Shown here piece by piece: positions 1 through 10,673 of a stretch of 64,000 nt of DNA. Within the stretch, counting starts at the first letter, position 1; every line of letters begins with the position of its first letter. The position numbers and the translations under genes were made by a program. The notes under the pieces were generated by a model that was given only the letters and a program-made list of their open reading frames with translations, ran no database searches and was not told where the DNA came from. Origin of the DNA: Streptomyces sp. SM10 (GTDB lineage Bacteria; Actinomycetota; Actinomycetes; Streptomycetales; Streptomycetaceae); contig NZ_NEUF01000028.1 of NCBI RefSeq assembly GCF_002910915.1, positions 1-64,000 on the forward strand, written 5' to 3'.

Positions 1-1
1 A

Positions 2-2203
2 GCGGCGGTGGCAGGGCTCCACGGGGCGAACGCTCGCAGTGGGCCCGTCCCCGGACTGGCGGACGCGTACGCGCGGGTGGAAGCAGACGTGACGGTCACG
101 TCCGATCCCCGTCAGACGCGGCCACGGGTACGGGGCGACCACAGCACACCCGTGTCCTTGCTCATCGATGCGGAGGTCGACCGGCTGACCGCCCCCGACG
201 GCACGGTGACCAGGCTCCGCACCCCTGTCCTCGTCATGGTCGCCCCGGGGGCGGCGGCAGCGCGGTGGCAGGGGCTTCTGCCGTCGACCGGCCTCCGCAT
301 CAGCGGCCGGCTCGCACCACCCCGTCACGAGGGGGAGCGGATCGCCGCCGTGCTCGGCACCGACGCGGCCGACCCGCCCCAGGTCGTCTCGCAGCCCACT
401 CTCGCCCAGCGCACGGCAGGGCACCTGCGGTCCGGGCTCCGGCAGGCCACGGACGGGCTCGACGCCGACGCACGGGCGCTCCTGCCGGGGCTGGTCGTCG
501 GCGACACCTCGCGGGTCCCGCCCGACCTGCACGACGCCTTCAAGGCCACCGACCTCACCCATCTGCTCGCTGTTTCCGGCGCGAACCTGTCCATCCTTCT
601 CTTCCTGCTCATCGGACCACCGGGCACAGCATCGCGCAGCGAGCGCCGCGGCCTGGCTCCCAGGCTGGGCATCTCCCTGCGCATGACTGCTCTGACCGGG
701 GGCGGGATCGCGCTCGCCTTCGTGATCGTCTGCCGTCCCGAGCCGAGCGTTCTGCGGGCGGCCGCCTGCGGCCTGATCACGCTGCTCGCCATCGGGACGG
801 GCCGCCGCCGATCACTGATTCCCGCACTGGCCGCGGCTGTTCTGCTGCTGGTGCTGTACGACCCGTGGCTCGCCCGCAGTTACGGCTTTCTGCTGTCCGT
901 CCTCGCCACCGGTGCGCTGCTGACCCTGGCCCCGAGATGGAGCGATGCGCTTCAGCGACGCCGGGTACCGGCACGGCTCGCGGAGATGCTCGCCGCCGCC
1001 GGAGCAGCTCAGGCGGTCTGTGCGCCCGTGGTCGTGGTTCTCGCGTCGCGGGTGAGTCTGGTCGCGATCCCCTGCAATCTGCTCGCCGAGTTCGCCGTGG
1101 CGCCCGCGACGGTACTGGGGTTCGCCGCCCTCGCCGTGGCACCCGCGTCCATGGCGGTGGCGAAGGTGCTGGCCGAGGTCGCCGGCTGGCCCGTCGGGTG
1201 GATCGCGTCGGTGGCCCGCACCGGTGCCGCCCTTCCCGGGGCGGAGGCGGACTGGCCGGGCGGATGGCGCGGGGCGGCCCTCCTGGCCCTCCTCACCGCA
1301 GGGCTGTTTCTGTCGGCCCGCCGTCTGGCCCGCCACCCCTGGGTGTGTTCCGCCGCAGCCCTTCTTCTGGTGCTCGCGGTGCTGAGACCGGTGCCCCTCA
1401 CCCGCCTCATGACGGGATGGCCGCCGCCGGGCTGGGCGTTCGCCCTGTGCGACGTGGGGCAGGGGGACGCCATGGTGCTGGCCGCGGGAGACGGCACCGG
1501 AGTGGTCGTCGACGCCGGCCCCGAACCCCGCCTCGTGGACCGGTGCCTGCGTGACCTCGGCATCACCCGCGTTCCCCTTCTGCTGTTGACCCACTTCCAT
1601 GCCGACCACGTACGCGGGCTGCCGGGTGTCCTGCGGGGCCGCGAGGTGGGTGCCATCCAGACCACGCATCTCGACGAACCGCCAGAGCAGGCAGCCTTCG
1701 TGAGGAGGGCGGCCGCAGCGGCACACATCCCGACGGCCCGGGCCGTAGCGGGGGAGCGGAGCCGCTCCGGCCCGGTGGACTGGCAGGTGCTCTGGCCCGC
1801 CCCCGGCGCGCCCGGTGCGGCACCGGCCTACGTGACGCAAGAGCCCAACGATGCGAGTGTCACGCTCCTGGCGCGGTCCGGCGGGGTGACTCTGCTCCTC
1901 CTAGGGGATCTCGAACCACCCTCTCAGCGAGGGGTGTTGCGCAGCTATCCCGCCCTGCCCCGGGTGGACGTGCTCAAGGTCGCGCACCATGGCTCGGCTC
2001 ACCAGGACGCGGCGCTCCTGCGCAGTGCCCGCCCGAGGTTCGCCCTGATCAGCTGCGGCACGGAGAATCCGTACGGCCATCCGTCGCGCCGTACGGTCGA
2101 AGCGCTCGAAGAGACGGGGGCGAAGGTGCTGCGCACCGACATCCACGGTGCGATCGCGGTGACGGGCACCGGTGCGGGACTGCGTGCGGCAGGCCGCTCA
2201 TGA
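2..2203 (+). CDS. comEC: ComEC/Rec2-family DNA-uptake channel protein, 5' partial
   Basis: This is the membrane channel of the competence/DNA internalisation family. The reading frame is open to the window edge, so the start is missing; the GTG at position 8 is only the first possible start seen. Numbered from that GTG, a competence domain carries the AVSGANLSILLFLL segment near residue 190, followed by many hydrophobic helices. A C-terminal metallo-beta-lactamase domain has the metal motif THFHADH at residues 528-534 and an AHHGS motif further on. The family is usually around 800 residues, so perhaps 50-100 residues lie outside. Streptomyces is not known for natural competence, so the physiological role is uncertain. 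In this genus comEC normally sits next to comEA and upstream of holA, which fits holA about 2.3 kb downstream. Confidence 0.9.
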   Translation, partial: AAVAGLHGANARSGPVPGLADAYARVEADVTVTSDPRQTRPRVRGDHSTPVSLLIDAEVDRLTAPDGTVTRLRTPVLVMVAPGAAAARWQGLLPSTGLRISGRLAPPRHEGERIAAVLGTDAADPPQVVSQPTLAQRTAGHLRSGLRQATDGLDADARALLPGLVVGDTSRVPPDLHDAFKATDLTHLLAVSGANLSILLFLLIGPPGTASRSERRGLAPRLGISLRMTALTGGGIALAFVIVCRPEPSVLRAAACGLITLLAIGTGRRRSLIPALAAAVLLLVLYDPWLARSYGFLLSVLATGALLTLAPRWSDALQRRRVPARLAEMLAAAGAAQAVCAPVVVVLASRVSLVAIPCNLLAEFAVAPATVLGFAALAVAPASMAVAKVLAEVAGWPVGWIASVARTGAALPGAEADWPGGWRGAALLALLTAGLFLSARRLARHPWVCSAAALLLVLAVLRPVPLTRLMTGWPPPGWAFALCDVGQGDAMVLAAGDGTGVVVDAGPEPRLVDRCLRDLGITRVPLLLLTHFHADHVRGLPGVLRGREVGAIQTTHLDEPPEQAAFVRRAAAAAHIPTARAVAGERSRSGPVDWQVLWPAPGAPGAAPAYVTQEPNDASVTLLARSGGVTLLLLGDLEPPSQRGVLRSYPALPRVDVLKVAHHGSAHQDAALLRSARPRFALISCGTENPYGHPSRRTVEALEETGAKVLRTDIHGAIAVTGTGAGLRAAGRS

Positions 2204-2352
2204 ACCCGATCCGCGCTTGGTGCCACGCACCACTGCCCCACCGCTACCCGCACCCGTGCCCGCACCGGCGCCCGCACCCGAACTCGCTCCGAGCCTTGCT
2301 CCAGGGCTCGCACCTTTACCGGAACCCGCACCGGCAGCTGCTGAGGGCGCCG
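2204..2352. repeat. low-complexity C-rich hexamer tract
   Basis: The gap after comEC, about 2235-2345, is built from degenerate copies of a CGCACC/GCACCG-like hexamer. Read in one frame it would encode a proline-alanine string, but I see no ribosome binding site or conserved domain. I treat it as non-coding. The tract lies between the convergent comEC and split-barrel genes. Confidence 0.5.
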
Positions 2353-2808
2353 TCAGGCCAGCCAGGTGCCGCCGAGCATCAGATCGCGCCCAGCCAGTTC
2401 GTTCTCCTCGCGCCACGCCTTGACGGTGTACGGCGTGACGCGCAGGTACACCCATGCGGGACGCCCACGCAGGTCCCAGCTGAGCTTCTCGGCGAAGGCG
2501 TCGCCCGAGTCGGCGGAGAGGTCCGCCCCCTCGACGATCTCGGCCGTCCCCTCGATCAGGACCACGTCGCGGGTGTGCCCCAGCGTGACCCGCACCTGCC
2601 CGGTCGGTGTGACGTTGACCGCCGTCGGATTGGTACGCCGCGTGGCCAGCAGCAGTGTGTTCCGGTCCCAGACGAACGACAGCGGCACCAGGCACGGCAC
2701 ACCGTCGGGCGAGGCCGTCGCCACCCAGGCGTCCTCGTCCTTCTCCAGACGATCGAGTACGTCCTGCTTACGCTGTTCCGAGCCGCGCGCCGGCTCTCGC
2801 TCCGTCAT
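2353..2808 (-). CDS. pyridoxamine 5'-phosphate oxidase-like (split-barrel) protein
   Basis: The 151-residue product looks like the small actinobacterial PNPOx-like split barrels (Rv3369-type), which bind a flavin or deazaflavin cofactor. Visible features are the N-terminal DAWVATASPDGVPCLVPLSF strand pair, then a region resembling RTNPTAVNVTPTGQVRVTLG, and the C-terminal PAWVYLRVTPYTVKAWRE typical of the family. I chose the ATG at 2808 (MTEREPARG). The upstream extension to 2844 gives a tail unlike the family. True substrate and cofactor cannot be read from sequence; many members use F420 rather than FMN. It is convergent with comEC and divergent from the N-acetyltransferase. Confidence 0.8.
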   Translation of the reverse strand: MTEREPARGSEQRKQDVLDRLEKDEDAWVATASPDGVPCLVPLSFVWDRNTLLLATRRTNPTAVNVTPTGQVRVTLGHTRDVVLIEGTAEIVEGADLSADSGDAFAEKLSWDLRGRPAWVYLRVTPYTVKAWREENELAGRDLMLGGTWLA

Positions 2809-2908
2809 GGCCCACACGCTAGCCATCGGCTCGCGCCGCCACATCCGTCGTCGGTCCTAGGCCCAGTGGCTCATGACGTGGCCCGGCGCGCCGCGACAGA
2901 CTTCAGGT

Positions 2909-3733
2909 ATGAACGAGGAACTCGCGCAGCCGGCCCACGCCCCGACCCCTGCCCGGGTGGACGCATACCTGGAACGTATCGGTGCCGCGCGCCCCGTTCG
3001 CGCCGACGCCGCGGCCCTGTGCGAGCTGCAGCTCCGCCACCTGACGGCCGTTCCCTTCGAGAACCTCTCGATCCACCTCGGCGAGGACATCGTCCTGGAG
3101 GACGAGAAGCTCGTCGACAAGGTCGTCTCGGACCGTCGCGGCGGCTTCTGCTACGAGCTCAACGGCGCCTTCGCCTCGCTGCTGCGCGGCCTCGGATTCC
3201 GTGTCACCCCGCTCCAGGCGCGGGTTTTCGGCGACGGCGGTCGCCTCGGCATCCCGTATGACCATGTCGCCCTGCGTGTGGAGACCGACGACGGTACGGG
3301 TCCCTGGCTCGCCGACGTCGGGTTCGGAGACCACGCGCTGCATCCGCTCGACCTCGATGCCCGCACCGAACAGGAGGACCCCTCCGGCAGGTTCCGCTTC
3401 CGTGAGGCGCCGCAGGGAGACCTCGACCTGCTGCGCGACGGCTCGCGGCAGTTCCGCCTGGATCTGCGCCCGCGGGTGCTGGCGGACTTCCGTGCCGGCT
3501 CCTGGTATCACCGCACCTCGCCGGACTCGCACTTCACCCGGTCCCTGGTCTGCTCCCGGAACACGGGTGACGGCCGGGTGACGCTCAGGGGCCGCACCCT
3601 GATCACCACCGTGCAGGGTGAGCGGCATACGACGGAGCTGGGTGACGACGCCGCGGTACTCGCCGCCTACCGTGACCACTTCGGGATCTTGCTCAGCCAC
3701 CCGCCCTCGGTGCGAACGCCCCTGACAGCGTGA
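2909..3733 (+). CDS. nat: arylamine N-acetyltransferase
   Basis: This cytoplasmic enzyme moves an acetyl group from acetyl-CoA to arylamines, hydrazines or, in some actinomycetes, an aminohydroxybenzoate-type acceptor. The 274-residue protein has the usual family length. The catalytic triad is visible: Cys81 in RRGGFCYELN, His119 in IPYDHVAL and Asp136 in LADVGFGD. The N-terminal AVPFENLSIHLG motif is also typical. The start ATG at 2909 was chosen because the family begins shortly before VDAYLERIG. The ribosome site is weak, since the preceding TCAGG is only one base from the ATG. No pathway partner lies beside it, so the natural substrate is unknown. Confidence 0.92.
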   Translation: MNEELAQPAHAPTPARVDAYLERIGAARPVRADAAALCELQLRHLTAVPFENLSIHLGEDIVLEDEKLVDKVVSDRRGGFCYELNGAFASLLRGLGFRVTPLQARVFGDGGRLGIPYDHVALRVETDDGTGPWLADVGFGDHALHPLDLDARTEQEDPSGRFRFREAPQGDLDLLRDGSRQFRLDLRPRVLADFRAGSWYHRTSPDSHFTRSLVCSRNTGDGRVTLRGRTLITTVQGERHTTELGDDAAVLAAYRDHFGILLSHPPSVRTPLTA

Positions 3734-3784
3734 CAGACGCAGTCCGCGTACAGGAGTCGAGAGGCTGGGCAATACGGATGTTCG

Positions 3785-4048
3785 GTGATACCTGTGTACA
3801 GCGGAACACAGCCCGGCACAGCTCGGTGCAAACCCGCTGAGCTGAGCCGCACCGTCACCCTGGACGTCCAGTACCTCGGTCTGGGCAACGGCCTGGAGGG
3901 TGAGACCCCGGCCGCCCGCCGGGCGTCCACCGAGCTGCACCGCGAGGACTTCACGCTCACCTGGCAGACGATGCCGGCGCGCGGTATCGCCGTGGTCGGA
4001 CCGAGCATCAAGCTCGAGATGGACATCCAGATCGTCCCCAGGGGCTGA
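3785..4048 (+). pseudogene. C-terminal remnant of a YceI-family protein
   Basis: The open frame encodes 87 residues, of which about the last 65 match the end of YceI-family lipid-binding proteins. They include SRTVTLDVQYLGLG, the REDFTLTW strand and a closing IKLEMDIQIV strand. Full YceI proteins are about 180 residues. The N-terminal half is absent, because only about 50 bp separate this frame from the preceding acetyltransferase stop. The first 20 codons look non-native. I infer a gene truncated by deletion. It could still be expressed as a short protein, but the beta-barrel could not close. Confidence 0.6.
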
Positions 4049-4168
4049 CACCCCGGGGTGCCGGCCCCGATGACCCCGCGTACCGGCCCTGGTGCCCCGG
4101 CGTACCGGCCCACGGTCCGGCATGGCCAGGTACCGACCTGCCCAGGTACCGGCGTACGGACGCGGTCT

Positions 4169-4414
4169 CTACGGGGTCTCCAGCCAGCCCTCGTACTCCG
4201 CGGCGAACGCGTCGAGGGCCGCGGAGTCCAGCCGTGCGGCCGGGTCCTCGACCACCACCAGCCACTGGGCGTCCTCGGCGTCGTCCTCGCCGGCCAGGGC
4301 GTCCCGGACCAGCTGCGGCTCCTCGGTGACGCCGAACCGGTCGTGCAGTTCCCCTGCGACTTCCTCGGCGGCGTCCCGGTCGGGCAGCACCAGCACATGT
4401 CTCACATCGCTCAC
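4169..4414 (-). CDS. small acidic conserved hypothetical protein
   Basis: An 81-residue acidic protein starts with GTG at 4414 (MSDVRHVLVLPDRDAAEEVAGEL). A beta-alpha start, a central DDAEDAQWLVVVED strand and a final FAAEYEGWLE helix suggest a small alpha/beta fold resembling a ferredoxin-like domain. I do not recognise a named family. Codon use is fully typical of the neighbourhood, which supports a real gene. It is divergent from holA, with about 90 bp between the starts, so the two may share a promoter region. Function unknown. Confidence 0.65.
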   Translation of the reverse strand: MSDVRHVLVLPDRDAAEEVAGELHDRFGVTEEPQLVRDALAGEDDAEDAQWLVVVEDPAARLDSAALDAFAAEYEGWLETP

Positions 4415-4505
4415 CCGCTCATTCTCCGGTACGGCCGGAGCTCGGCCGTACGCCGGGGCGGCTGCCCGGCGGGGTTGTCACAGGGGCGTGGGATGCTGGA
4501 CGGCG

Positions 4506-5495
4506 ATGGCCACCAGACGCAGTTCCACCGACGATCCGCTCGCCCCCGTCACGCTCGCCGTGGGCCAGGAAGACCTGCTCCTGGACCGTGCCGTGCAGCA
4601 CGTCGTAGCCGCGGCGCGCGCCTCCGACGCCGACACGGACGTCCGGGACCTCACGCCGGACCAGCTGCAGCCCGGCACGCTCGCGGAACTCACCAGCCCC
4701 TCGCTGTTCGCGGAGCGCAAGGTGGTGATCGTGCGGAACGCGCAGGACCTCTCCGCCGACACCGTCAAGGATGTCAAGGCGTACCTGGGCGCCCCCGCCG
4801 AGGAGATCACGCTCGTGCTCCTGCACGCGGGCGGAGCCAAGGGAAAAGGCCTCCTGGACGCGGTGCGTAAGGCCGGGGCGCGTGAGGTGGCGTGCCCCAG
4901 GACCACCAAGCCGGCCGAGCGGCTGTCCTTCGTGCGGTCGGAGTTCCGGGCGCTCGGGCGTTCCGCGACCCCGGAGGCGTGCCAGGCCCTGGTGGACTCC
5001 ATCGGCAGCGACCTGCGGGAGCTGGCGAGCGCGGTCTCGCAGCTGGCCGCGGACGTCGAGGGGACCATCGACGAGGAGGTCGTCGGCCGCTACTACACGG
5101 GCCGGGCGGAGGCCTCCTCCTTCACCGTCGCCGACCGGGCGGTCGAGGGCCGGGCCGCGGAGGCGCTGGAGGCGCTGCGGTGGTCGCTGTCCACCGGCGT
5201 CGCCCCCGTCCTGATCACCAGCGCCCTCGCGCAGGGTGTGAGGGCCATCGGCAAGCTCTCCTCGGCCCGGGGCGGACGTCCCGCGGACCTGGCCCGTGAG
5301 CTCGGCATGCCGCCCTGGAAGATCGACCGGGTCAGGCAGCAGATGCGCGGATGGACACCGGACGGGGTCGCGGCGGCGCTGATCGCGGTCGCGGCGGCCG
5401 ACGAGGGCGTCAAGGGCGGAGGCGACGACCCGGAGTACGCCCTGGAGAAGGCCGTGGTCGCCGTCGCCCGCGCGGCCCGTCCCGGTGGCCGCTAG
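4506..5495 (+). CDS. holA: DNA polymerase III subunit delta
   Basis: The delta subunit is the wrench of the clamp loader: it opens the beta sliding clamp during DNA replication. The 329-residue product has the usual length. Visible features are the N-terminal VTLAVGQEDLLLDRAV segment, the SLFAERKVVIVRNAQ strand and a C-terminal helical collar domain with PPWKIDRVRQQMRGW. It lacks a Walker A motif, as expected for delta. The ATG at 4506 gives a family-like N-terminus; the frame is open further upstream but runs through the divergent small gene. The gene is convergent with rpsT. Confidence 0.92.
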   Translation: MATRRSSTDDPLAPVTLAVGQEDLLLDRAVQHVVAAARASDADTDVRDLTPDQLQPGTLAELTSPSLFAERKVVIVRNAQDLSADTVKDVKAYLGAPAEEITLVLLHAGGAKGKGLLDAVRKAGAREVACPRTTKPAERLSFVRSEFRALGRSATPEACQALVDSIGSDLRELASAVSQLAADVEGTIDEEVVGRYYTGRAEASSFTVADRAVEGRAAEALEALRWSLSTGVAPVLITSALAQGVRAIGKLSSARGGRPADLARELGMPPWKIDRVRQQMRGWTPDGVAAALIAVAAADEGVKGGGDDPEYALEKAVVAVARAARPGGR

Positions 5496-5664
5496 GCGTT
5501 GGGCGGCAATGTCCCGGGGTGGGCGCTGTGCGGTGGAGCGACAGGTTCCGCGCTGGTCGCCGACGCGACGCGGCGCAGAGGCGCGCCTCAAGGTGGCTGC
5601 CGACGCAGCACCGCCCGGACACGTGCCCCGGGCAGATGTGTGCCCCGACGAGACCCGACACGTA

Positions 5665-5734
5665 CGAAGGCCCGGACAGACACGTGCCCCGGACACAGAC
5701 GAGGGCCCGGACAGACACGCGCCCCGGGGACAAA
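5665..5734. repeat. two 35-bp imperfect tandem repeats
   Basis: Copy A is 5665-5699 and copy B is 5700-5734. Both begin CGARGGCCCGGACAGACACG and diverge at their ends. A further partial copy of the core, CCCGGACACGTGCCCCGG, lies at 5614-5631. The array ends exactly where the terminator stem begins, and the first bases of the stem (CGAAGGCCCC) resemble the start of a third unit. Confidence 0.65.
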
Positions 5735-5735
5735 C

Positions 5736-5781
5736 GAAGGCCCCGGCCGTCGTCCTGGGGAGGACATCGGCCGGGGCCTTC
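5736..5781. terminator. bidirectional terminator between holA and rpsT
   Basis: Perfect 14-bp inverted repeat GAAGGCCCCGGCCG (5736-5749) / CGGCCGGGGCCTTC (5768-5781) with an 18-base spacer. It sits between convergent genes and can serve both strands. There is no long T run, as is common in Streptomyces. Confidence 0.8.
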
Positions 5782-5902
5782 GGTTCACGCTTGGTTGCGC
5801 CGCACCCGCGTGGCGAACGCAGGTTCGGTGTGCGGCGCGGGGTGCCGGTCAGGAACGGGAGAGAGGGCCCGCTGAGTCCTTACCGGCGATCACATCAGTA
5901 GC

Positions 5903-6169
5903 TCAGCCCTGGAGGGCGGCAACCTTGAGCGCCAGCGCCGACTTCTTGTTGGCGGCGGCGTTCTTGTGGATGACACCCTTCGAGACAGCCTTGTCGAGCT
6001 GGCGCGACGCGTCACGGACGGCCACAGTGGCCTTCTCGACGTCACCGGCAGCGGCAGCCTCACGGGCCTTGCGGATCGAGGTCTTGAGCGAGGACTTGAC
6101 GGCCTTGTTGCGCAGGCGCGCCTTCTCGTTCGTCTTGTTCCGCTTGATCTGGGACTTGATGTTCGCCAC
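5903..6169 (-). CDS. rpsT: 30S ribosomal protein S20
   Basis: S20 is a primary 16S rRNA-binding protein of the small subunit. The 88-residue product starts with GTG at 6169, and [20 protein letters not shown] is the signature N-terminus. The rest is lysine- and alanine-rich helix with [16 protein letters not shown] near the end. Length and composition match the family. An AAAAGG sequence lies 7-8 bases before the start. It is divergent from lepA, as is usual in actinobacteria, with about 215 bp for two promoters. Confidence 0.98.
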   Translation of the reverse strand: MANIKSQIKRNKTNEKARLRNKAVKSSLKTSIRKAREAAAAGDVEKATVAVRDASRQLDKAVSKGVIHKNAAANKKSALALKVAALQG

Positions 6170-6384
6170 GAAAGAGCCTTTTCAGGTTCGTTGGATCTTC
6201 TATGTGCGCCCCGCTGCTTCTGAGGGCCACGAGGCACAGCTGCCCACGGTAGCAGTCACCCTCGGAGCGGCCCAAACCGGTCCCGGTCCCGCAGGCGTGG
6301 GACCATGGAGGCTACGTATCGATCCGTCCGACCCGACATCGACCCGAGACACGGCGTCCGGCGTCTCAAGAATCAGGACCCTGC

Positions 6385-8259
6385 GTGCCCGCGACTCCTA
6401 CCAACGTGCCCGAGCCGAGCCGTACCGACCCGGCGCTGATCCGCAATTTCTGCATCATCGCGCACATCGACCACGGCAAGTCGACTCTTGCCGACCGGAT
6501 GCTTCAGCTGACGGGAGTGGTCGATCAGCGGCAGATGCGCGCCCAGTATCTCGACCGGATGGACATCGAGCGCGAGCGCGGCATCACCATCAAGTCCCAG
6601 GCGGTCCGTCTGCCCTGGGCGCCCACCGAGGGTGAGGACAAGGGCGCGACCCACATCCTCAACATGATCGACACCCCGGGCCACGTGGACTTCACCTACG
6701 AGGTCTCGCGCTCCCTGGCCGCCTGCGAGGGCACCGTCCTCCTGGTCGACGCGGCCCAGGGCATCGAGGCGCAGACCCTGGCCAATCTCTACCTGGCGAT
6801 GGAGAACGACCTCACCATCGTCCCGGTGCTCAACAAGATCGACCTGCCCGCCGCGCAGCCCGAGAAGTTCTCCGAGGAACTGGCCAACCTCATCGGCTGC
6901 CAGCCCGAGGACGTGCTCAAGGTCTCCGCGAAGACCGGCGTCGGCGTGGACGCGCTGCTCGACCGGGTCGTCCGTGACGTCCCGGCCCCGATCGGCCAGG
7001 CGGACGCCCCCGCCCGCGCGATGATCTTCGACTCGGTCTACGACGCCTACCGCGGTGTCGTGACCTACGTCAGGGTCGTCGACGGCCAGCTCAACAAGCG
7101 TGAGCGCATCAGGATGATGTCGACGGGTGCCACCCACGAGCTGCTGGAGATCGGTGTCTCCTCCCCGGAGATGACGCCGGCCGACGGCATCGGCGTGGGC
7201 GAGGTCGGCTACATCATCACCGGTGTGAAGGACGTCCGGCAGTCCAAGGTCGGTGACACCATCACCTCCCTGAACAAGGGGGCGACCGAGGCGCTGGGCG
7301 GCTACAAGGACCCCAAGCCGATGGTGTTCTCGGGGCTCTACCCCCTGGACGGATCCGACTACCCGGACCTGCGCGAGGCGCTCGACAAGCTCCAGCTCAA
7401 CGACGCCGCCCTGGTGTACGAGCCGGAGACCTCGGCCGCGCTCGGCTTCGGCTTCCGCGTGGGCTTCCTCGGCCTCCTGCACCTCGACGTCATCCGTGAG
7501 CGCCTGGAGCGAGAATTCGGTCTGGAGCTCATCGCCACCGCCCCCAACGTGGTCTACCGCGTGGAGATGGAGGACGGCTCGGAGCACACGGTCACCAACC
7601 CGAGCGAGTTCCCCGAGGGCAAGATCGACAAGGTGCACGAGCCGGTCGTCAGGGCCACGGTCCTGGCGCCCAGCGAGTTCATCGGCGCGATCATGGAGCT
7701 CTGCCAGAACCGGCGCGGCACCCTGATCGGCATGGACTACCTCTCCGAGGACCGGGTCGAGATCCGCTACACCCTGCCGCTCGCCGAGATCGTCTTCGAC
7801 TTCTTCGACCAGCTGAAGTCCAAGACCCGCGGTTACGCCTCGCTGGACTACGAGCCCACCGGCGAGCAGTCCGCGCAGCTCGTCAAGGTCGACATCCTGC
7901 TGCACGGCGACAAGGTCGACGCCTTCTCCGCGGTCACGCACAAGGACAAGGCGTACGCGTACGGTGTCCGGCTCGTCGCCAAGCTGCAGAAGCTCATCCC
8001 CCGGCAGAACTTCGAGGTGCCGATCCAGGCGGCCATCGGCTCCCGGGTCATCGCCCGTGAGACCGTCCGCGCCATCCGCAAGGACGTCCTCGCCAAGTGC
8101 TACGGCGGTGACATCTCCCGTAAGCGGAAGCTGCTGGAGAAGCAGAAGGAAGGCAAGAAGCGGATGAAGATGGTCGGCAACGTGGAGGTGCCGCAGGACG
8201 CGTTCATCTCCGTCCTGTCGACCGACGAGTCGGCCGGTGAGGGCAAGGCCAAGAAGTAA
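6385..8259 (+). CDS. lepA: elongation factor 4 (back-translocating GTPase LepA)
   Basis: EF-4 is a ribosome-associated GTPase that remodels stalled or mistranslocated ribosomes. The 624-residue protein shows G1 AHIDHGKST at residues 26-34, a G2 RGITIKSQ region, G3 DTPGHVDF and G4 NKIDLP. It ends with the EF-4-specific C-terminal domain ([19 protein letters not shown]), which separates it from EF-G. The GTG at 6385 has AGGA about 9 bases upstream. An extension of about 15 residues precedes the first conserved strand, which is normal for Streptomyces LepA. A strong terminator follows at 8329. Confidence 0.98.
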   Translation: MPATPTNVPEPSRTDPALIRNFCIIAHIDHGKSTLADRMLQLTGVVDQRQMRAQYLDRMDIERERGITIKSQAVRLPWAPTEGEDKGATHILNMIDTPGHVDFTYEVSRSLAACEGTVLLVDAAQGIEAQTLANLYLAMENDLTIVPVLNKIDLPAAQPEKFSEELANLIGCQPEDVLKVSAKTGVGVDALLDRVVRDVPAPIGQADAPARAMIFDSVYDAYRGVVTYVRVVDGQLNKRERIRMMSTGATHELLEIGVSSPEMTPADGIGVGEVGYIITGVKDVRQSKVGDTITSLNKGATEALGGYKDPKPMVFSGLYPLDGSDYPDLREALDKLQLNDAALVYEPETSAALGFGFRVGFLGLLHLDVIRERLEREFGLELIATAPNVVYRVEMEDGSEHTVTNPSEFPEGKIDKVHEPVVRATVLAPSEFIGAIMELCQNRRGTLIGMDYLSEDRVEIRYTLPLAEIVFDFFDQLKSKTRGYASLDYEPTGEQSAQLVKVDILLHGDKVDAFSAVTHKDKAYAYGVRLVAKLQKLIPRQNFEVPIQAAIGSRVIARETVRAIRKDVLAKCYGGDISRKRKLLEKQKEGKKRMKMVGNVEVPQDAFISVLSTDESAGEGKAKK

Positions 8260-8328
8260 CGCCGGCCCCCCTCCGGCCCGGACCACCCCGCCGTGCCTTT
8301 TCGGATGTACCCGGGAGTAGCCCAACTG

Positions 8329-8362
8329 GCCCCTGCGCCGCGGACATCCGCGGCGCAGGGGC
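8329..8362 (+). terminator. lepA terminator
   Basis: Perfect 15-bp arms GCCCCTGCGCCGCGG (8329-8343) and CCGCGGCGCAGGGGC (8348-8362) with a four-base loop ACAT, 70 bp after the lepA stop. Confidence 0.85.
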
Positions 8363-8440
8363 CCGGTTCGTTATCAAGCGGCTGCCTGTTGCCTCTTACG
8401 TGACGGTCCCGCGCGCTCTACTCTGATCACCACCCGTTAG

Positions 8441-8455
8441 TTACTCGCCAGTTAA
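8441..8455. promoter_or_regulatory. possible TetR-type operator upstream of acyl-CoA ligase
   Basis: TTACTCGCCAGTTAA at 8441-8455 is an imperfect palindrome about 90 bp before the ligase start. It resembles the TTACT...AGTAA sites bound by TetR-type regulators of fatty-acid catabolism in actinobacteria. The match and the link to a specific regulator are inference. Confidence 0.35.
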
Positions 8456-8546
8456 ACAAGCAGGCCGAGCGGGAACGAGAAGCAGGACATACAAGCAGCA
8501 GCACCCATAAGCCGGTCGTAGCAATGCCGCAGGCCCGGAGGACGTC

Positions 8547-10436
<1,890 letters not shown>

Positions 10437-10512
10437 GGTCTCTCGTTCGGATCATGCCGGGCTCGCGGGGCCTGACCGGTACGAAAGACCCTGGAGGCCG
10501 AGGAGCACGACC

Positions 10513-10564
10513 GGACGGGCCGGGGCCGGAGGATGCGGGAGCACCCTCAGGCCCCGGCCCGTCC
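10513..10564 (+). terminator. acyl-CoA ligase terminator
   Basis: Perfect 15-bp inverted repeat GGACGGGCCGGGGCC (10513-10527) / GGCCCCGGCCCGTCC (10550-10564) with a 22-base spacer, about 75 bp after the ligase stop. Confidence 0.75.
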
Positions 10565-10673
10565 CCGTTCCGCCTCGGGCCACTTACGTCACTCGACGCT
10601 TATGGGCACGCCCGGTCTGTCACTCTGTCGGGATACGTCAGCGGTGTTACGCGAGACCGTCAGGAGCCGCACC

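Larger units (their letters stand above)
5496..5902. other. holA-rpsT convergent intergenic region
   Basis: These 407 bp separate the convergent holA and rpsT genes. They contain a cluster of short repeats (5614-5734) and a strong inverted-repeat terminator (5736-5781), listed separately. Frames that stay open across it read through the repeats and show no domain or ribosome binding site. I see no gene in it. Confidence 0.6.

Noticed and set aside
2172..2423. 83-codon Pro/Ala-rich frame after comEC
   Set aside because: Arises from a C-rich hexamer tract; no ribosome binding site and overlap with the convergent gene.
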